A stretch of DNA of 64,000 nucleotides from the NCBI RefSeq assembly GCF_033807575.1, contig NC_084708.1, positions 7,650,501-7,714,500 on the forward strand, read 5' to 3'. Every line of letters starts with the position of its first letter. The stretch's first letter is position 1. Shown piece by piece: positions 15,585 to 27,800 of this stretch. Below the pieces are notes generated by a model. The model was not told where the DNA came from. It was given only the letters and a program-made list of their open reading frames with translations, and made no database searches. Source of the stretch: Cydia pomonella. Its lineage: Eukaryota; Arthropoda; Insecta; Lepidoptera; Tortricidae. The position numbers and the translations under genes are program-made.

Positions 15585-15892
15585 GGCGACGAAAGCGCTG
15601 CAGATGTCCCTGTACGTGTCGCCGGGGTTCTCCCGCGCCGCGGACGCGCACCTGCGGCTCGCGCTCATGTTCAAGGCGCGCCGCTACTGGGGCGCCGCGG
15701 CGGCCCACTTCCGCCGCGCCAAGCTAGCACCCCATCAAGACGCTACCTTCACCCGCCTCGAGCTCAGCTTCCATGCTGCGCATCTCCTAGAAGCCAGAGG
15801 ACTGAGGAAAGCGGCCAGAGACGCGTACACCAAACTCCTCAACGAGCCGCAACTCGCCCTCACGCTAAAAGCCGACATCTGTCGGCAACTTG
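15585..15892 (+). CDS. Utx: Utx exon a: TPR repeats
   Basis: The exon opens after a pyrimidine-rich tract ending in TAG at 15582-15584. Its first base completes a split codon that is probably Trp, and it continues A-T-K-A-L-Q-M-S-L-Y-V-S-P, matching the conserved W-A-x-K-A-F-Q-x-x-L-Y-V-x-P stretch of UTX TPRs. A later CAG just before the ATG at 15604 could also act as an acceptor, but it would discard the conserved A-x-K-A residues. HLRLALMFK and the AHLLEARG helix follow. The exon ends CTTG|gtaagt, leaving one base for the next exon. That ATG is therefore an internal methionine, not the start. Confidence 0.9.
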
Positions 15893-18800
15893 GTAAGTTA
15901 AATTTTGTTTTCCTTTCTTGTTTACTTAAACAAAGCAATAGATTTATGGGACGGCAGCTCAAAGATGCTTCGGTTGCACTATTAACTAATATTTATGTCA
16001 GTTCAATAAAAACAAAACTGATACTTGACATTGAACGTTACTCAAAGGTCTATAATAAAATCTTGAGACAATGAGGCACCCCATATTTGCTAAACAAAAG
16101 AGCAGACCCTATTGCATAAATGAATAGCAGCTCTAAAATGTGAGACGATACCGTGCATTTGTTTATATTTGTTTTATGGCCAAAATAAGTTCCGCTATTA
16201 CTTTAGTCCTTCAGTTGTAAAGATATGAAATGTTGAAAAAGTAATGTTCTATTTTAAAGTGCTGGTAAAAGAAGTGTATTAAAATTTGCAGTAATGTATT
16301 GTTGTGGCCGTTTACCGCAGACTGGCTATCTCTAAACACGGGCCGAACGTAATGGTCAGGCTCAGGCCTCGGCCAAACAATAAATAACGTTTAAACTTAA
16401 TGCGAATGGAAATGAGGTTATAACCAGTTTCCCGAGGCTTGCACTTAGAACTTCTGTCCGAATGAAATTTCAAAGAATCCTGATGTATTTCTGTGAAGCC
16501 CAGTTTCACAGATACCAGATTTCTGTGAACTTTGGCCTATCAGATTTGTGTATTGTTATTGATTGACGTTTCTGTACCTTTCAATTTCGAGTTCTGTTTT
16601 CTGTGCCCTTTGTTATGCATTGCGTTGTACAGCGTCTATTGGAGCTATTGTTTTGTTCATTGAATATTAAATGCAATCTACACAGCTTTTACTTTCAGAA
16701 ATTAGCTTTAGCCACAAATATTGACATGTGTTTATGTTTTGTGAAACATTTATTATCAGTGCGATTTAACTTTTGTATTGGGTTAGAGTCCCGTATTTTT
16801 TCTTTTTTCTAGTTACATTTACTAGGTACTTAATCAGCATGATGGTCCAAAAGAGTTCTTGTACGCGGGCTTCCTTGTAGAAATTAATCTACCAATAGCT
16901 TATTCGGAACTGCTGAGCACCTTTGCAGCCATTTAATGAAACTCTTCGATTTTGCACCCGAACTTCGCTCCGTATTCTGTGTCCACCTTTAACCAAGCAG
17001 TTTCCAGGTTGGCTGTACCACCGCTGCGCGTCCTTGGGCGAGCCGGCGGCGCGGGCCCGGGCCGCCATCTGGTGCTTGAACCGCGCGGTGAAGGCCGAGC
17101 CCGAGTCCGGCGCGGGGCTGTACCTGCTCGGGCGCTGCTTCGCGGCCCAGGGCAAAGTGCACGACGCCTTTGTAGCCTACAGGAACTCCGTTGAGAAATC
17201 CGAGGGCAACGCGGACACTTGGTGCTCTATTGGGTGAGAGGAACTTTTATGTAACAATTATATCATCGCATTAATATCATGGTACAATTTTAAAATTAAT
17301 TGATCTTGTTGATAGAAACGTGAAAACGTAGACCAACGCATACATTTTTGTTCCTAGATTTTGCTACCTGTAACAAGCCCTAGGAAAAACATTTACACCA
17401 AGCCAATTACTGGGCGTTGAACCAAAAGCTTCGCAGGAGGAATGCTTTCTTAACAGTTTTAAGTAAACGCGTTGTCAAAATCGGATAGTTAAACTCGAGT
17501 TTTTTGCGCTAGTGTGCAAAAAACTCGAGTTAAGACTGGAAATGTCGCCAGTAATTTCTGATGGGCGATATTAAAAGTGAACACGCGCGACAAAAACGAA
17601 CGCTCTAAATATTTATTGAGTTTTTATTATTTTCTATTTATTATTCTAATTACTGTTTATCAGTAATGAGAATTCCCATGAAATTCCGCGTGATATTTAT
17701 TTAGTAATAAACGTATTTAATTGCCCAATTTCCTGTGTTAAAAGGACAATGTTTTGGAAAGGCCATTATACTATTAAGTAAAGCCAATTGCAATTATTTT
17801 GTGTTAATTAAGAGGTAAAAGGCTAACGAGCTATAGTCAAAAGGTCACGGGAAAATCCGTACCTATTCACGGAAAATCTAACGCTCGATAATACGGTTCT
17901 ACCAATTAATTTACTTACTGAATATAATACTAATCACACGCAACAAAGCGCTTAACCACCGTATAGTCAACCTCCTAACAAAGTTATAATATTGTTATTA
18001 CTTCTCATCAACCGTTTATAAGTTAAGCAGTAGACAGTTGCTACACTTAATTTCTATGTGTACATGTAGTAAGGTTTTCCTTATCGCTTTTTCAGTCGTA
18101 TCGTAAGAGCCCAAGTTTCGTCAAGATCTGATGTGGGCACCTCACGATGTTTTCCTTCTATTGCAGAGTATCATTCCACAATTCGTGAAATGACTTACTT
18201 CTTGACTATCGTCGCTCATCGAATATCCTTCTACAGGGTGCTTTACCAGCAGCAGAATCAACCCATGGACGCCCTCCAGGCGTACATCTGTGCAGTCCAA
18301 CTGGACAAGGGACACTCAGCAGCGTGGACCAACCTGGGCAGTTTATACGAGAGCTGTCAGATGCCGCGAGACGCGTTCGCGTGCTATAACAATGGCGGGG
18401 CCGCGGCTACGGCGTCCCATTCCGCTCTGAGGCAGCGTTTGGCGTTCCTGAAGGCGCATTTGGCCCATGCGCCCCTGCCTTCTGTGACTGGCAAGTGAGT
18501 ATTCGAATGTATCATTTTCATTTTTCTTATGGGCCTGATAGCGGAGATTTCAATAAAATACATTATACATAAATACAGATAAAAAAAAATTGATACAAAC
18601 TAAACAAAAAGTCTTATCTTCGCATGGACAGAATATGTAAACTGTAATAAGAACTTTATATAAGGATCGCAAAACCCCCAACGAAAACTTTGGATGTATG
18701 ATCCTAACATATTATCCAGTCGTTCATAATGTCCATATACAATCCTTAGTTTCAGACTTATTTTATTATTGCCGATATATTCACTAAGTAAAACAAAGGG

Positions 18801-21800
18801 TGTCAACATACACGAAGCAAAACAAAAACGCCTATACTTGCTGCTGAGTTTGTGTATGTCGCTCTGTAAGGGTTATCTCGCAGTTTTATAAAGCAATCGT
18901 TTGTGACACACTGAGGTTTATGTTTTTTTTTTTCAGACGACGGCAGCTCCCGTCCATCGAAGAAGCATGGAACCTACCAATCTCTGCAGAGATGTCCTCT
19001 CGCGCGCCCAAGTCGGCGCCCCCGCCGTACCCCGGCAAGCGGCCGGACGAGCCGCCCCCGCTCACGCAGCAGCAGCTGCAGACACTGCAGTACTTGCAGA
19101 GGAACTCGCACAATCTGTCGCCGCAGCAACAAGTACGAGTTTTACGATTTGATTGTGGAAACAATCAGTTTAGGAGTTGGGGAGTTGCGTTGAAAAAAGG
19201 GAAACTAATTTAACGCTTTGCGCAATCTGGAAATCAACAATTAACAACTTCCTAATGTTTAGTGAAAATCTAGCTTTTAAAAATGCACAACTTTTCTAAT
19301 TGTATACAAACTGAGATATTGCAAATACTCAACGACAACAGCATCTAAATACTACATTATTTACTTTTCTAGATACGTCTTGATTTGAATAAACATTTTA
19401 TTTTCAATTATAATACTTGTTCACTAACACACAAGGGTATAACACAAACCAAGGTCCTCGAAATTAAAACCATTATGAACAGGCGATCCCGAGGGGTCCG
19501 AAACCTGTTCCGCGGTGGGAAAAAAACTACTCAAATTGATGCAAATCGGAAAATATACACGAGCGCATCCTCTGATAACGCTGTACGGCTCAGCGATTAT
19601 TTCCAAGGTTGTATCGACATTGAAATACTTGTATTGATCGCTGTTTTATATATGTCGGCGTGATTGTAAATTATATTCATGTTTGTAGCATTTGTCAGCA
19701 ATCAAAATCAAAGATTCTTTGTTATAGGCAAATATAACATATTTTTGTTAGTACGGTCTGTGACTTGGTATGATTACTTGATTAGGAATTCAAAAGTACG
19801 ATATAATATTTTGTATTGCTTTGACACGGTTGTTTTCATAGAAATTTTCTCATAAAAATGACACCATAAAAATGACGTCCTTAAACAAGCAAAACATTTC
19901 AATATAGTCGGACCAAGATAAGTTGGCAGCGATTTTGACAGCCCAGACAGTGCACGTGTTATTTTAAACATAAAACTTCTATGAAATTATGACGTTTACT
20001 TAACACTTGCACAGTCGTCACTTATCAAAATCGCTGCCAAATTAGCTTGGTTAAACTACAAAATGTCCAAGTAATATTTGAACTCGTTTAAAAAACTATT
20101 TTATTAGGCAATGGTTTTCAATTCGACAGTCAGGAGAATAACTTGCACTTAATTTCCCGTATTTTGTTTCAGGCAATGATGCAGCAGTTGCTCTCTCAAT
20201 ACAGACTTTCTCAAGCAGCGCGGGCGCGAGCGGTTCGTACTAGATTTAAACCCTTTTCCCATCCCTATTTCCCTTTCGGCGGCAGGTCAAAATATTTCAC
20301 TCTCCCCAGCCCTATTAGCAGGTTTTAGGCAAAATAAAGTAAAACAAAAAACTAATTATATTATCATTTACAGGTTACGAAAAGTGAAGGCAACGCCAAC
20401 GGCGGCGAGAGCGCCGAGTCGCTCGCCGAGGACTTACTGAAGAGGTTCTCCGATAATCCGCCTGAAATCAAAAAGGAACCCGTGTCAGGTAATGTATCTG
20501 TTTAACTATTTTTTTACTTGAGAATTGGAATAAACGTAGATAACGTAAAACAAATGTAGACTACTTTTTACTTACCTATTGAAAAAAATTAACAAACTAA
20601 ACCACTTGAGTAGACCATGCAGTAAATAATAAAATACAATATATAAATAATATAATAAAATAAAAATCCCATTTATTCCATGACCAAAAACAACATAATA
20701 AATTAACAAATCAGGATGAAAAAAGTTACCTAACTATATATTTTTAAATCTATCCACTTATAACTATAATTATATAATTTGATTAGGACCCCTTACGGGT
20801 AAAGGCCTTGCTTGCCATCTTATCCTGTTTTGCGCAGTATTGGGCCACTCTTTATCTATTTCCCGGAGTTCATCGCACCACCGGGCTTTGGGTTTGCCGT
20901 ATCTTCTCTTTCCGTCTGGCCCTTTCCACGGCGTGGCCCCCTTTGTACATCTTTTGGAATGCATCCTAGCTACATGGCCGGCCCATTTCCATTGGGATAT
21001 TAAACAGTATTCTAATGTATCTATTATTTCCGTCTTTGCTCTAATATCGCTGTTTTATCTTATCCTTTAGTTAAATATTCAGAATATTACGTTATATAGC
21101 TCTTCGGCACGTTCTGATTTTGTTTTTAACTTCTACGGTATATTTCCAGGTTTGACTTCCGTATGTCAATAAAATATAATACACACGCACAATAGTTAAA
21201 CTTTGGTGTGGGATTATATGTATATTTTTGATCAAATAAATCGCCTGGGGAGAAAAGTACCAGACACTAGATACAATCTGTCTTTACAGGTACATGTTTT
21301 TTTTTAAATATAGGTAAGGGGGGTATTCTATCAGTCCAATGTGTATTTGCGTCTCGCATTTTGCTTAATGACAGAGTGAGACGCAATGCACATTGGACAA
21401 AGAAATTGGACAGGTAGAATGACTTAGGACTGAAAGACAAAGCTGGTGTAGGTAAGCTTAGTAGAATAAGTAGAACCCTAAAATAGAATTTCAATTCATA
21501 TGTTGATACTATATGTATAAAATGGTTTCATGAGGTTCGTATGACCAATGACCATTTAATTATCCATCAACCTTCATCTGATTCGACCTTCATAAGGTTG
21601 TCATCTAATAATACTTTATAAATAAATGTCATGTGACTTGAGATGTCACCGTCAAATGTGAAGTTATAATTATTATAGGCAAAGTATAATTATAAGTATT
21701 AAAATGGTTAAGTACAAGAGGTATAAGGATAAATTGTTAATGATGACCCGAGCAATGGACACAGAAAAAAGTTAGTGAAAAATAAATATTATGGGACATT

Positions 21801-24800
21801 ATTACACAAATTGACCCTACAGTAAGCTCAAGAAGGCTTGTGTTGTGGGTATTCAGTCAACGATATATATGATATATAAATACTTAAATACATAGACACA
21901 TATTTGCTAAATCCTATTGAAGGTTTTGCTGTTTACATAATGTATACGGAAGCTACCCTAACCTAATGCATATGCAATTTTAGAAAACACTGAAATGCTG
22001 AAATATTTTGAAAGAGGACCTGCTATTTGCGTTTAGTAGTAAATATATGAACTCGCAACTAACATTCATCAATGTAATACAGGCTAATATATCAATAATC
22101 GACTTTAAAACTTTTTTTACGGTATATTCGGGCAATTACTAATCACTTCCTACTGTCGTCTAATTCCGAAAATGTGCTTTTTATTTGAGAGAATTTTGGG
22201 TTATTTTCGGAATGACCCAATATTCGGATATGATTCAATTACCAGAATATACCTTGATATTCAAAGAATAGCATCACATAGACGACTTTTTCACTTAAAT
22301 GCTCCAGAAAGAAACGCTCACTCCCACTTGTGCATAACCAAATATGCAAGAGCAAGATGCATAACAGTTGAGGACATAGTGGAAACAATTGAGGTTGTTC
22401 TTTCTCTTTTATCTCACGCGAGGGGCTCTTACGGGGCACTTAGATTCAGCAGGGTAATTAGTGCAAATACTCCACTTGCTCACACCCCAATCTTCATCCA
22501 AGTGTATGCAACGCAATTATATTATACTACTTTACCTACCAACTCTTTCTCAGTTTAATACGGTGTATTTTTATTTGAATTTCATTTAATTGTTCGGACT
22601 AATCCCTGCCGCTTCTTTTCGCCATCGCCCTACGCGACAACATTTCCATCCTCACCACTTAGATGGTTGGTAGTCCTCAACTTTGCGTTTCTCCAGAAAC
22701 TTCCTGCTTCGCACAGCTAAACTGTGAAATGAACTGTCTCCTGCGGTATTTCTGGACCGATACGACCTTCAAACCTTCAAGAAAAGAGCATACTCCCATC
22801 TTAAAGGCCGGCAACGCATTTGCAGCCCCTCTGGTGTTGCAGGTGTCCATGGGCGGCGGTAATTGCTTACCATCAGTTGATCCGTCTGCTCGTTTGCCTC
22901 CTGTATCATGTATCATAAAAAAAGAGTATCGTTTTATATTCACAATTTTTTTTTTCTTTCAAAATTGAAACTGAAAACTTCTATCCCATTTATTACATTT
23001 CAGTGAAAAATAAGTAATTATACTCTATACGATTATTTCATGCTCATACAAGTAATTTAGTTTTCCATACATTCAATGTCTGATAGGAATCTAGGATCAT
23101 ATAGCATAGGCCGTAAGGCCGTTTCGAGCGTGTTGAAGAAATGTACGTACGATGTAATTTTGTATTGCTTTGACACAGTAAAGTTGGTCTCATAGATATT
23201 TCCTCATAAATATGACACCATGAAGTCCTTAAACAAACATTTTAATAACTAAGTATCGCGAATCGAATTATAATTCATATCTATATTAAAATCATGACCC
23301 TTGCCGTTGTTAAGTAAAAATTTATTTATATATTTATTATTATTCGGAGATCCAACAGTTGTCAATATGTTTATAGGTTTTATAAATGTGATACAAAAAG
23401 CCAATTACAAAATACTTTAGTCTAAGTCAACATGCAATTCTATAGGTTCGCTGGCGGTTGGTGAAGCAGTTGCGGGGTGATGTTCTTGTAGAAGGTAGCT
23501 GAGCTTTGGTTTTGTTTTACTATATTTTAACATAATACAGTAATGCCTCGATAATCCGTACCAAAGAGAATTTGAGATAGAGGTGTATTGTCAAAGAAAA
23601 CTTTGAAGCCACGTATTTACTGCCCTCTTTCGACTCATGATTAAAACTATTAGAACGCCATTTAACTTTGATACTTATTCTTTCACTGATATTTGTAAAA
23701 TTTGTTAATTATATTATAAAGTGGCGCCATCGTACCGGGCACAACCTTAAGTTTATGGCGTCATCGCTCGAAACGATGTCGTCATACCATTGGCCTTTCA
23801 TCTATTAGATGGCGCCACTTTTTAATATTAAATAAATTTTACACATATCAGTGAAAGAATAAGGATCAATGTCAAATGGCGTTCTAAGTTTTAATCATGT
23901 GTCGTAAGATGGCAGTAAATTTGCTGTGGCTACAAAGTTTTCTTTGACAATACACTTCTATTTCAAATTCTCCTTGTCTGTACATAGGCTAATCTGAACG
24001 TCGCTGTAATCCGATCCGGTCATTTTCACACACATTTCCGAATTCAGTTCGTAATTTAACCAACTTTACGATTGTTTATTTCACTTGAAATTACAATGAG
24101 ATTATTTAAAGACACCTTCCAAATAAAAGAACAACTTTTGAAATCGGTTCACATAATAGAGAATTATCTTCGAAAAACCAACATACGTGCAATCATCGGG
24201 CAAATTAGGTAGACAATTTGCCGATAGATGGCCCTGTACACAATTATACTTAGTACAGGTATTTCTGGTCAAGTCTTTCGCCTTTATAGTTACACGAGAT
24301 AATTCAATGTTTGTACGGAACTCTCGATGCGCGAGTAACACTAACTCGCACTTGATCGTTTTTTTCTTTAATATACGACATCTATTTCAGTTTATAATTT
24401 ATATATAGTATTGTGACTACTGAAAAAAAAAACAAATCAAAAATATTTGATAAAAATAATTTGATTGGTTCCCAAAGTTGTGAATACCGATCAGATGCAT
24501 GTAGTCAAGCCTTCCACCAGTTCGTAGGTAACCACATTAATTTTTTACCAACCGTCTCAGTTAAACGGTAGATCTTACATCCTGGCATATTCCAGGTATA
24601 TTACAATAATATATATTTGACGACCGGTCTGGCCTAGTGGGTAATGACTCTGCCTATGAAGCCGATGGTCCCGGGTTCAAATCCTGGTAAGGGCGTTTAT
24701 TCGTGTGATGAGCATGGATATTTGTTCCTGAGTCATAGGCGTTTTCTATGTATTTAGGTATTTATAAATATATATTATATATATCGTTGTCTAAGTACCC

Positions 24801-27800
24801 TCAACACAATCCTTATTGAGCTTACTGTGGGACTTAGTCAATTTGTGTAATAATGTCCTATAATATTTATTTATATATTATGTATCTGGAATCCGAACGC
24901 TACCGGAAGAATTTTCCGAAACGATTACCGCGCCATCGGGCCCTCTTAGCGAGGCCCTCATTAACCCTTTGAACGACGTCTTTCGTGTACGGCGCGTCAT
25001 CGGGAACCTTGTCGGGATGCTCGAGGTTGATATTATAGTTGCCGTCCTTGGTCGGTCAATGAGTTAACAAAAAATGTTTGTGTTTACAGAATGCCCCGCT
25101 CCTAGCAGCAGCGAGGCGGTGCTGGGCGGGCGGCAGCCCGTGGTCAAGCTGGAGCCTCTCAAGGCCGAGCCGCTCAAGCCGGTCTCCTTCCACATCGGCA
25201 TGAGCGCCAAGCAGATCCTCGAAGCTTGCAAGTGAGTCACACTTCACCACAAACTACCCTTACGAAGTAGTCGGAAACATTCGCTGAAAGGAACATTTTA
25301 GACAAATGAGACAAATAAAAAACCGTCAAAAATCATCTCGGTGACTATCTTGATCAAAAATGGACTAACAAACATTAATGTATTGTAACTACTTGAGAAA
25401 AACTCGTTTGAGTTGCATTCAGAATTACTGCGTTTTATTTTTGAATAGCAGTAGGTATGAGATAACATTTTTTCAAAGGAGTTTTTTCGTCCAGATAAAA
25501 TTTAAGTGTGGAAGGATTGTTTAATATCCTTGTATTTAGTGAAATTTGTGTCTCGAGTGTTCTTTTTGGTTACACAGCACCATGCGAACCAAACAACCAG
25601 GGAGCTCTGAAAAATTTTGATCGAATATTTTATCCTGGTACTACTTTATCGTAACTAGCTGTTGGTACGCTGACTATAATAATACTAATAATAATACCTA
25701 TTACATTTTCGTAGTATGAAATTTAACTTAAATACTTTTTTTTTTCAATTTTCCTTTGAAATATAACATTTTGTGGTCGTTTGGTCCCCATGTATAGGCA
25801 TAGTTGCTTGTAAAAGTATTGATTAGAAATTTATCGTACTTTGCGGAGCGTCATATTTTCTAGTTTTTTTTTTATGAAAGTTAATATCTTATTATATGAT
25901 ATATAATCAGGTTTTTTGTATCAAAGTTATTTTCAAAATTAAATGTAACGTGAATGGGGAATAAATGCAAGTTACAAACGTTAAACAGTAATAGTCAGTA
26001 AACATATGAGGTTTTCATTCTCCCACTCCCCTAGTCAGATAACTTCCGTGTAATACGAAAGATTTCGAACAAAATGCTTTTAGAAGTAGTTTTGCAATCC
26101 TGTATTTAACCTGCATTTGATTTAGAAGTGAATGAGAAATAAATCGTTTATTATAAAGTGATCTTAAGATACAGCTGAATAGAATACAGCTGATCTTAAG
26201 TCTTATACGTTGCTGTACGGTCGTCAAATTTCTCAATTGCTTACTTTACCCCTTGTGCACAAAATAAATGATTTGTGCCAAAACAGGATCACAAGCCAGA
26301 GGCCGCAGCGGGCGCGAGGTAGCGGCGCGCACCCGGACGCAAGTAGACGGCCGGCCCGGGCGCCTATTATGTTCGCACCGTAGCTTGGTGCCCGTGCCAG
26401 CTGCCATCTCGGTACATTTTGCGGTTTGACCTGGATTTAAGACAGCTTGTTCATTGGAACTATTCGAAGATGATGATGAGATTGATGAGTCGTGGGAAAG
26501 ATAAAGTACTGTTTCATAAAAATATTGAGTGATAATCGTAAAAGTTAAAATATTTTAAATCAAAGTAGTGATAATCGAATTACTCGATTTCCTAATGTAG
26601 TATCGGGTTTTATACTTTCATATTCTGGTAGCTTACTAAGTAACTGTTTATGTAAAAGCAAAGTTAAGTCGACATAATAACTGTATCGAGGTGACAGCCG
26701 ACACGGGTACTAATTTACTGTGATAATAGGCCGCTCGGTCCCGGCGCAAGTCCCGGAGCCAGTGGAGTAATGCGTGGTGTGGTGTGTTGCAGGCACGAGG
26801 CCGGCGCGCCGTCGGCCTGGTCGGTGCTGGGCCCGGGCCTGGGCCCGCCCGAGCCGCCCGCCGTGCCGCCGCCGCGCCTCAGCGCCGAGCAGCTGTCGCC
26901 GCCCGCGCCCTTCGTCTACGTCGAGTCCAAGCGCGACGCCTTCAGCCCGCAGCTGCAGGACTTCTGCCTCAAGCACCCCATCGCCGTCGTGCGCGGCCGC
27001 ACCGCCGCGCTCAAGCTCGACCTCGGCCTCTTCTCCACCAAGACGCTCGTCGAGGCCTGGCCCGACCACGCCGTCGAGGTGCGCACGCAGCTCATGCAGT
27101 CCGCCGACGAGAACTGGGACCCGACCGGCCGCCGCCGCGTGTGGGCGTGCGCCTCGCACCGCTCGCACACCACCGTGCGCAAGTACGCGCAGTACCAGGC
27201 CGGCTCCTTCCAGGAGTCCCTGCGCGAGGAGCGCGAGCGCGGCGGCGCGCCCGCCCCGGCGCACGGCGCGCTGTCCGACTCCGACGGCCGCGAGTCCGGC
27301 CCCGCCAAGCGCCGCCGCCAGGCGCGCATGCTGCGCTTCGGCACCAACGTCGACCTCTCCGACGAGCGCAAGTGGCGCGCGCAACTCACCGAGCTGCAGA
27401 AGCTGCCCGCCTTCGCGCGCGTCGCCTCCGCCGCCAACATGCTCTCGCACGTCGGCCACGTCATCCTCGGCATGAACACAGTGCAGCTCTACATGAAGGT
27501 GCCCGGCTCGCGCACGCCCGGCCACCAGGAGAACAACAACTTCTGCTCGATCAACATCAACATCGGCCCCGGCGACTGCGAGTGGTTCGGCGTGCCCGAC
27601 GCGTACTGGGGCGGCGTGCGCGAGCTGTGCGAGCGGCACCAGCTGTCGTACCTGCACGGCTCGTGGTGGCCCGACCCGGCCGAGCTGCGCGCGCACGGCG
27701 TGCCCGTGTACCGCTTCACGCAGCGGCCCGGCGACCTCGTGTGGGTGAACGCCGGCTGCGTGCACTGGGTGCAGGCCACCGGCTGGTGCAACAACATCGC

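Larger units (their letters stand above)
20489..25089 (+). other. Large Utx intron, repeat-rich
   Basis: The 4.6-kb intron between exons f and g holds the LINE fragment, MITE, SINE pieces and fold-back element listed separately. Between them it is AT-rich DNA with no recognised exon. Confidence 0.7.

Noticed and set aside
24630..24700. Possible tRNA gene (B box GGTTCAAATCC)
   Set aside because: The acceptor and D arms do not pair, and the sequence continues into a dispersed tail shared with another copy, so it is a SINE head.
26287..26318. Micro-exon in the last Utx intron
   Set aside because: A 32-base exon would break the reading frame between exons g and h, which join perfectly without it.
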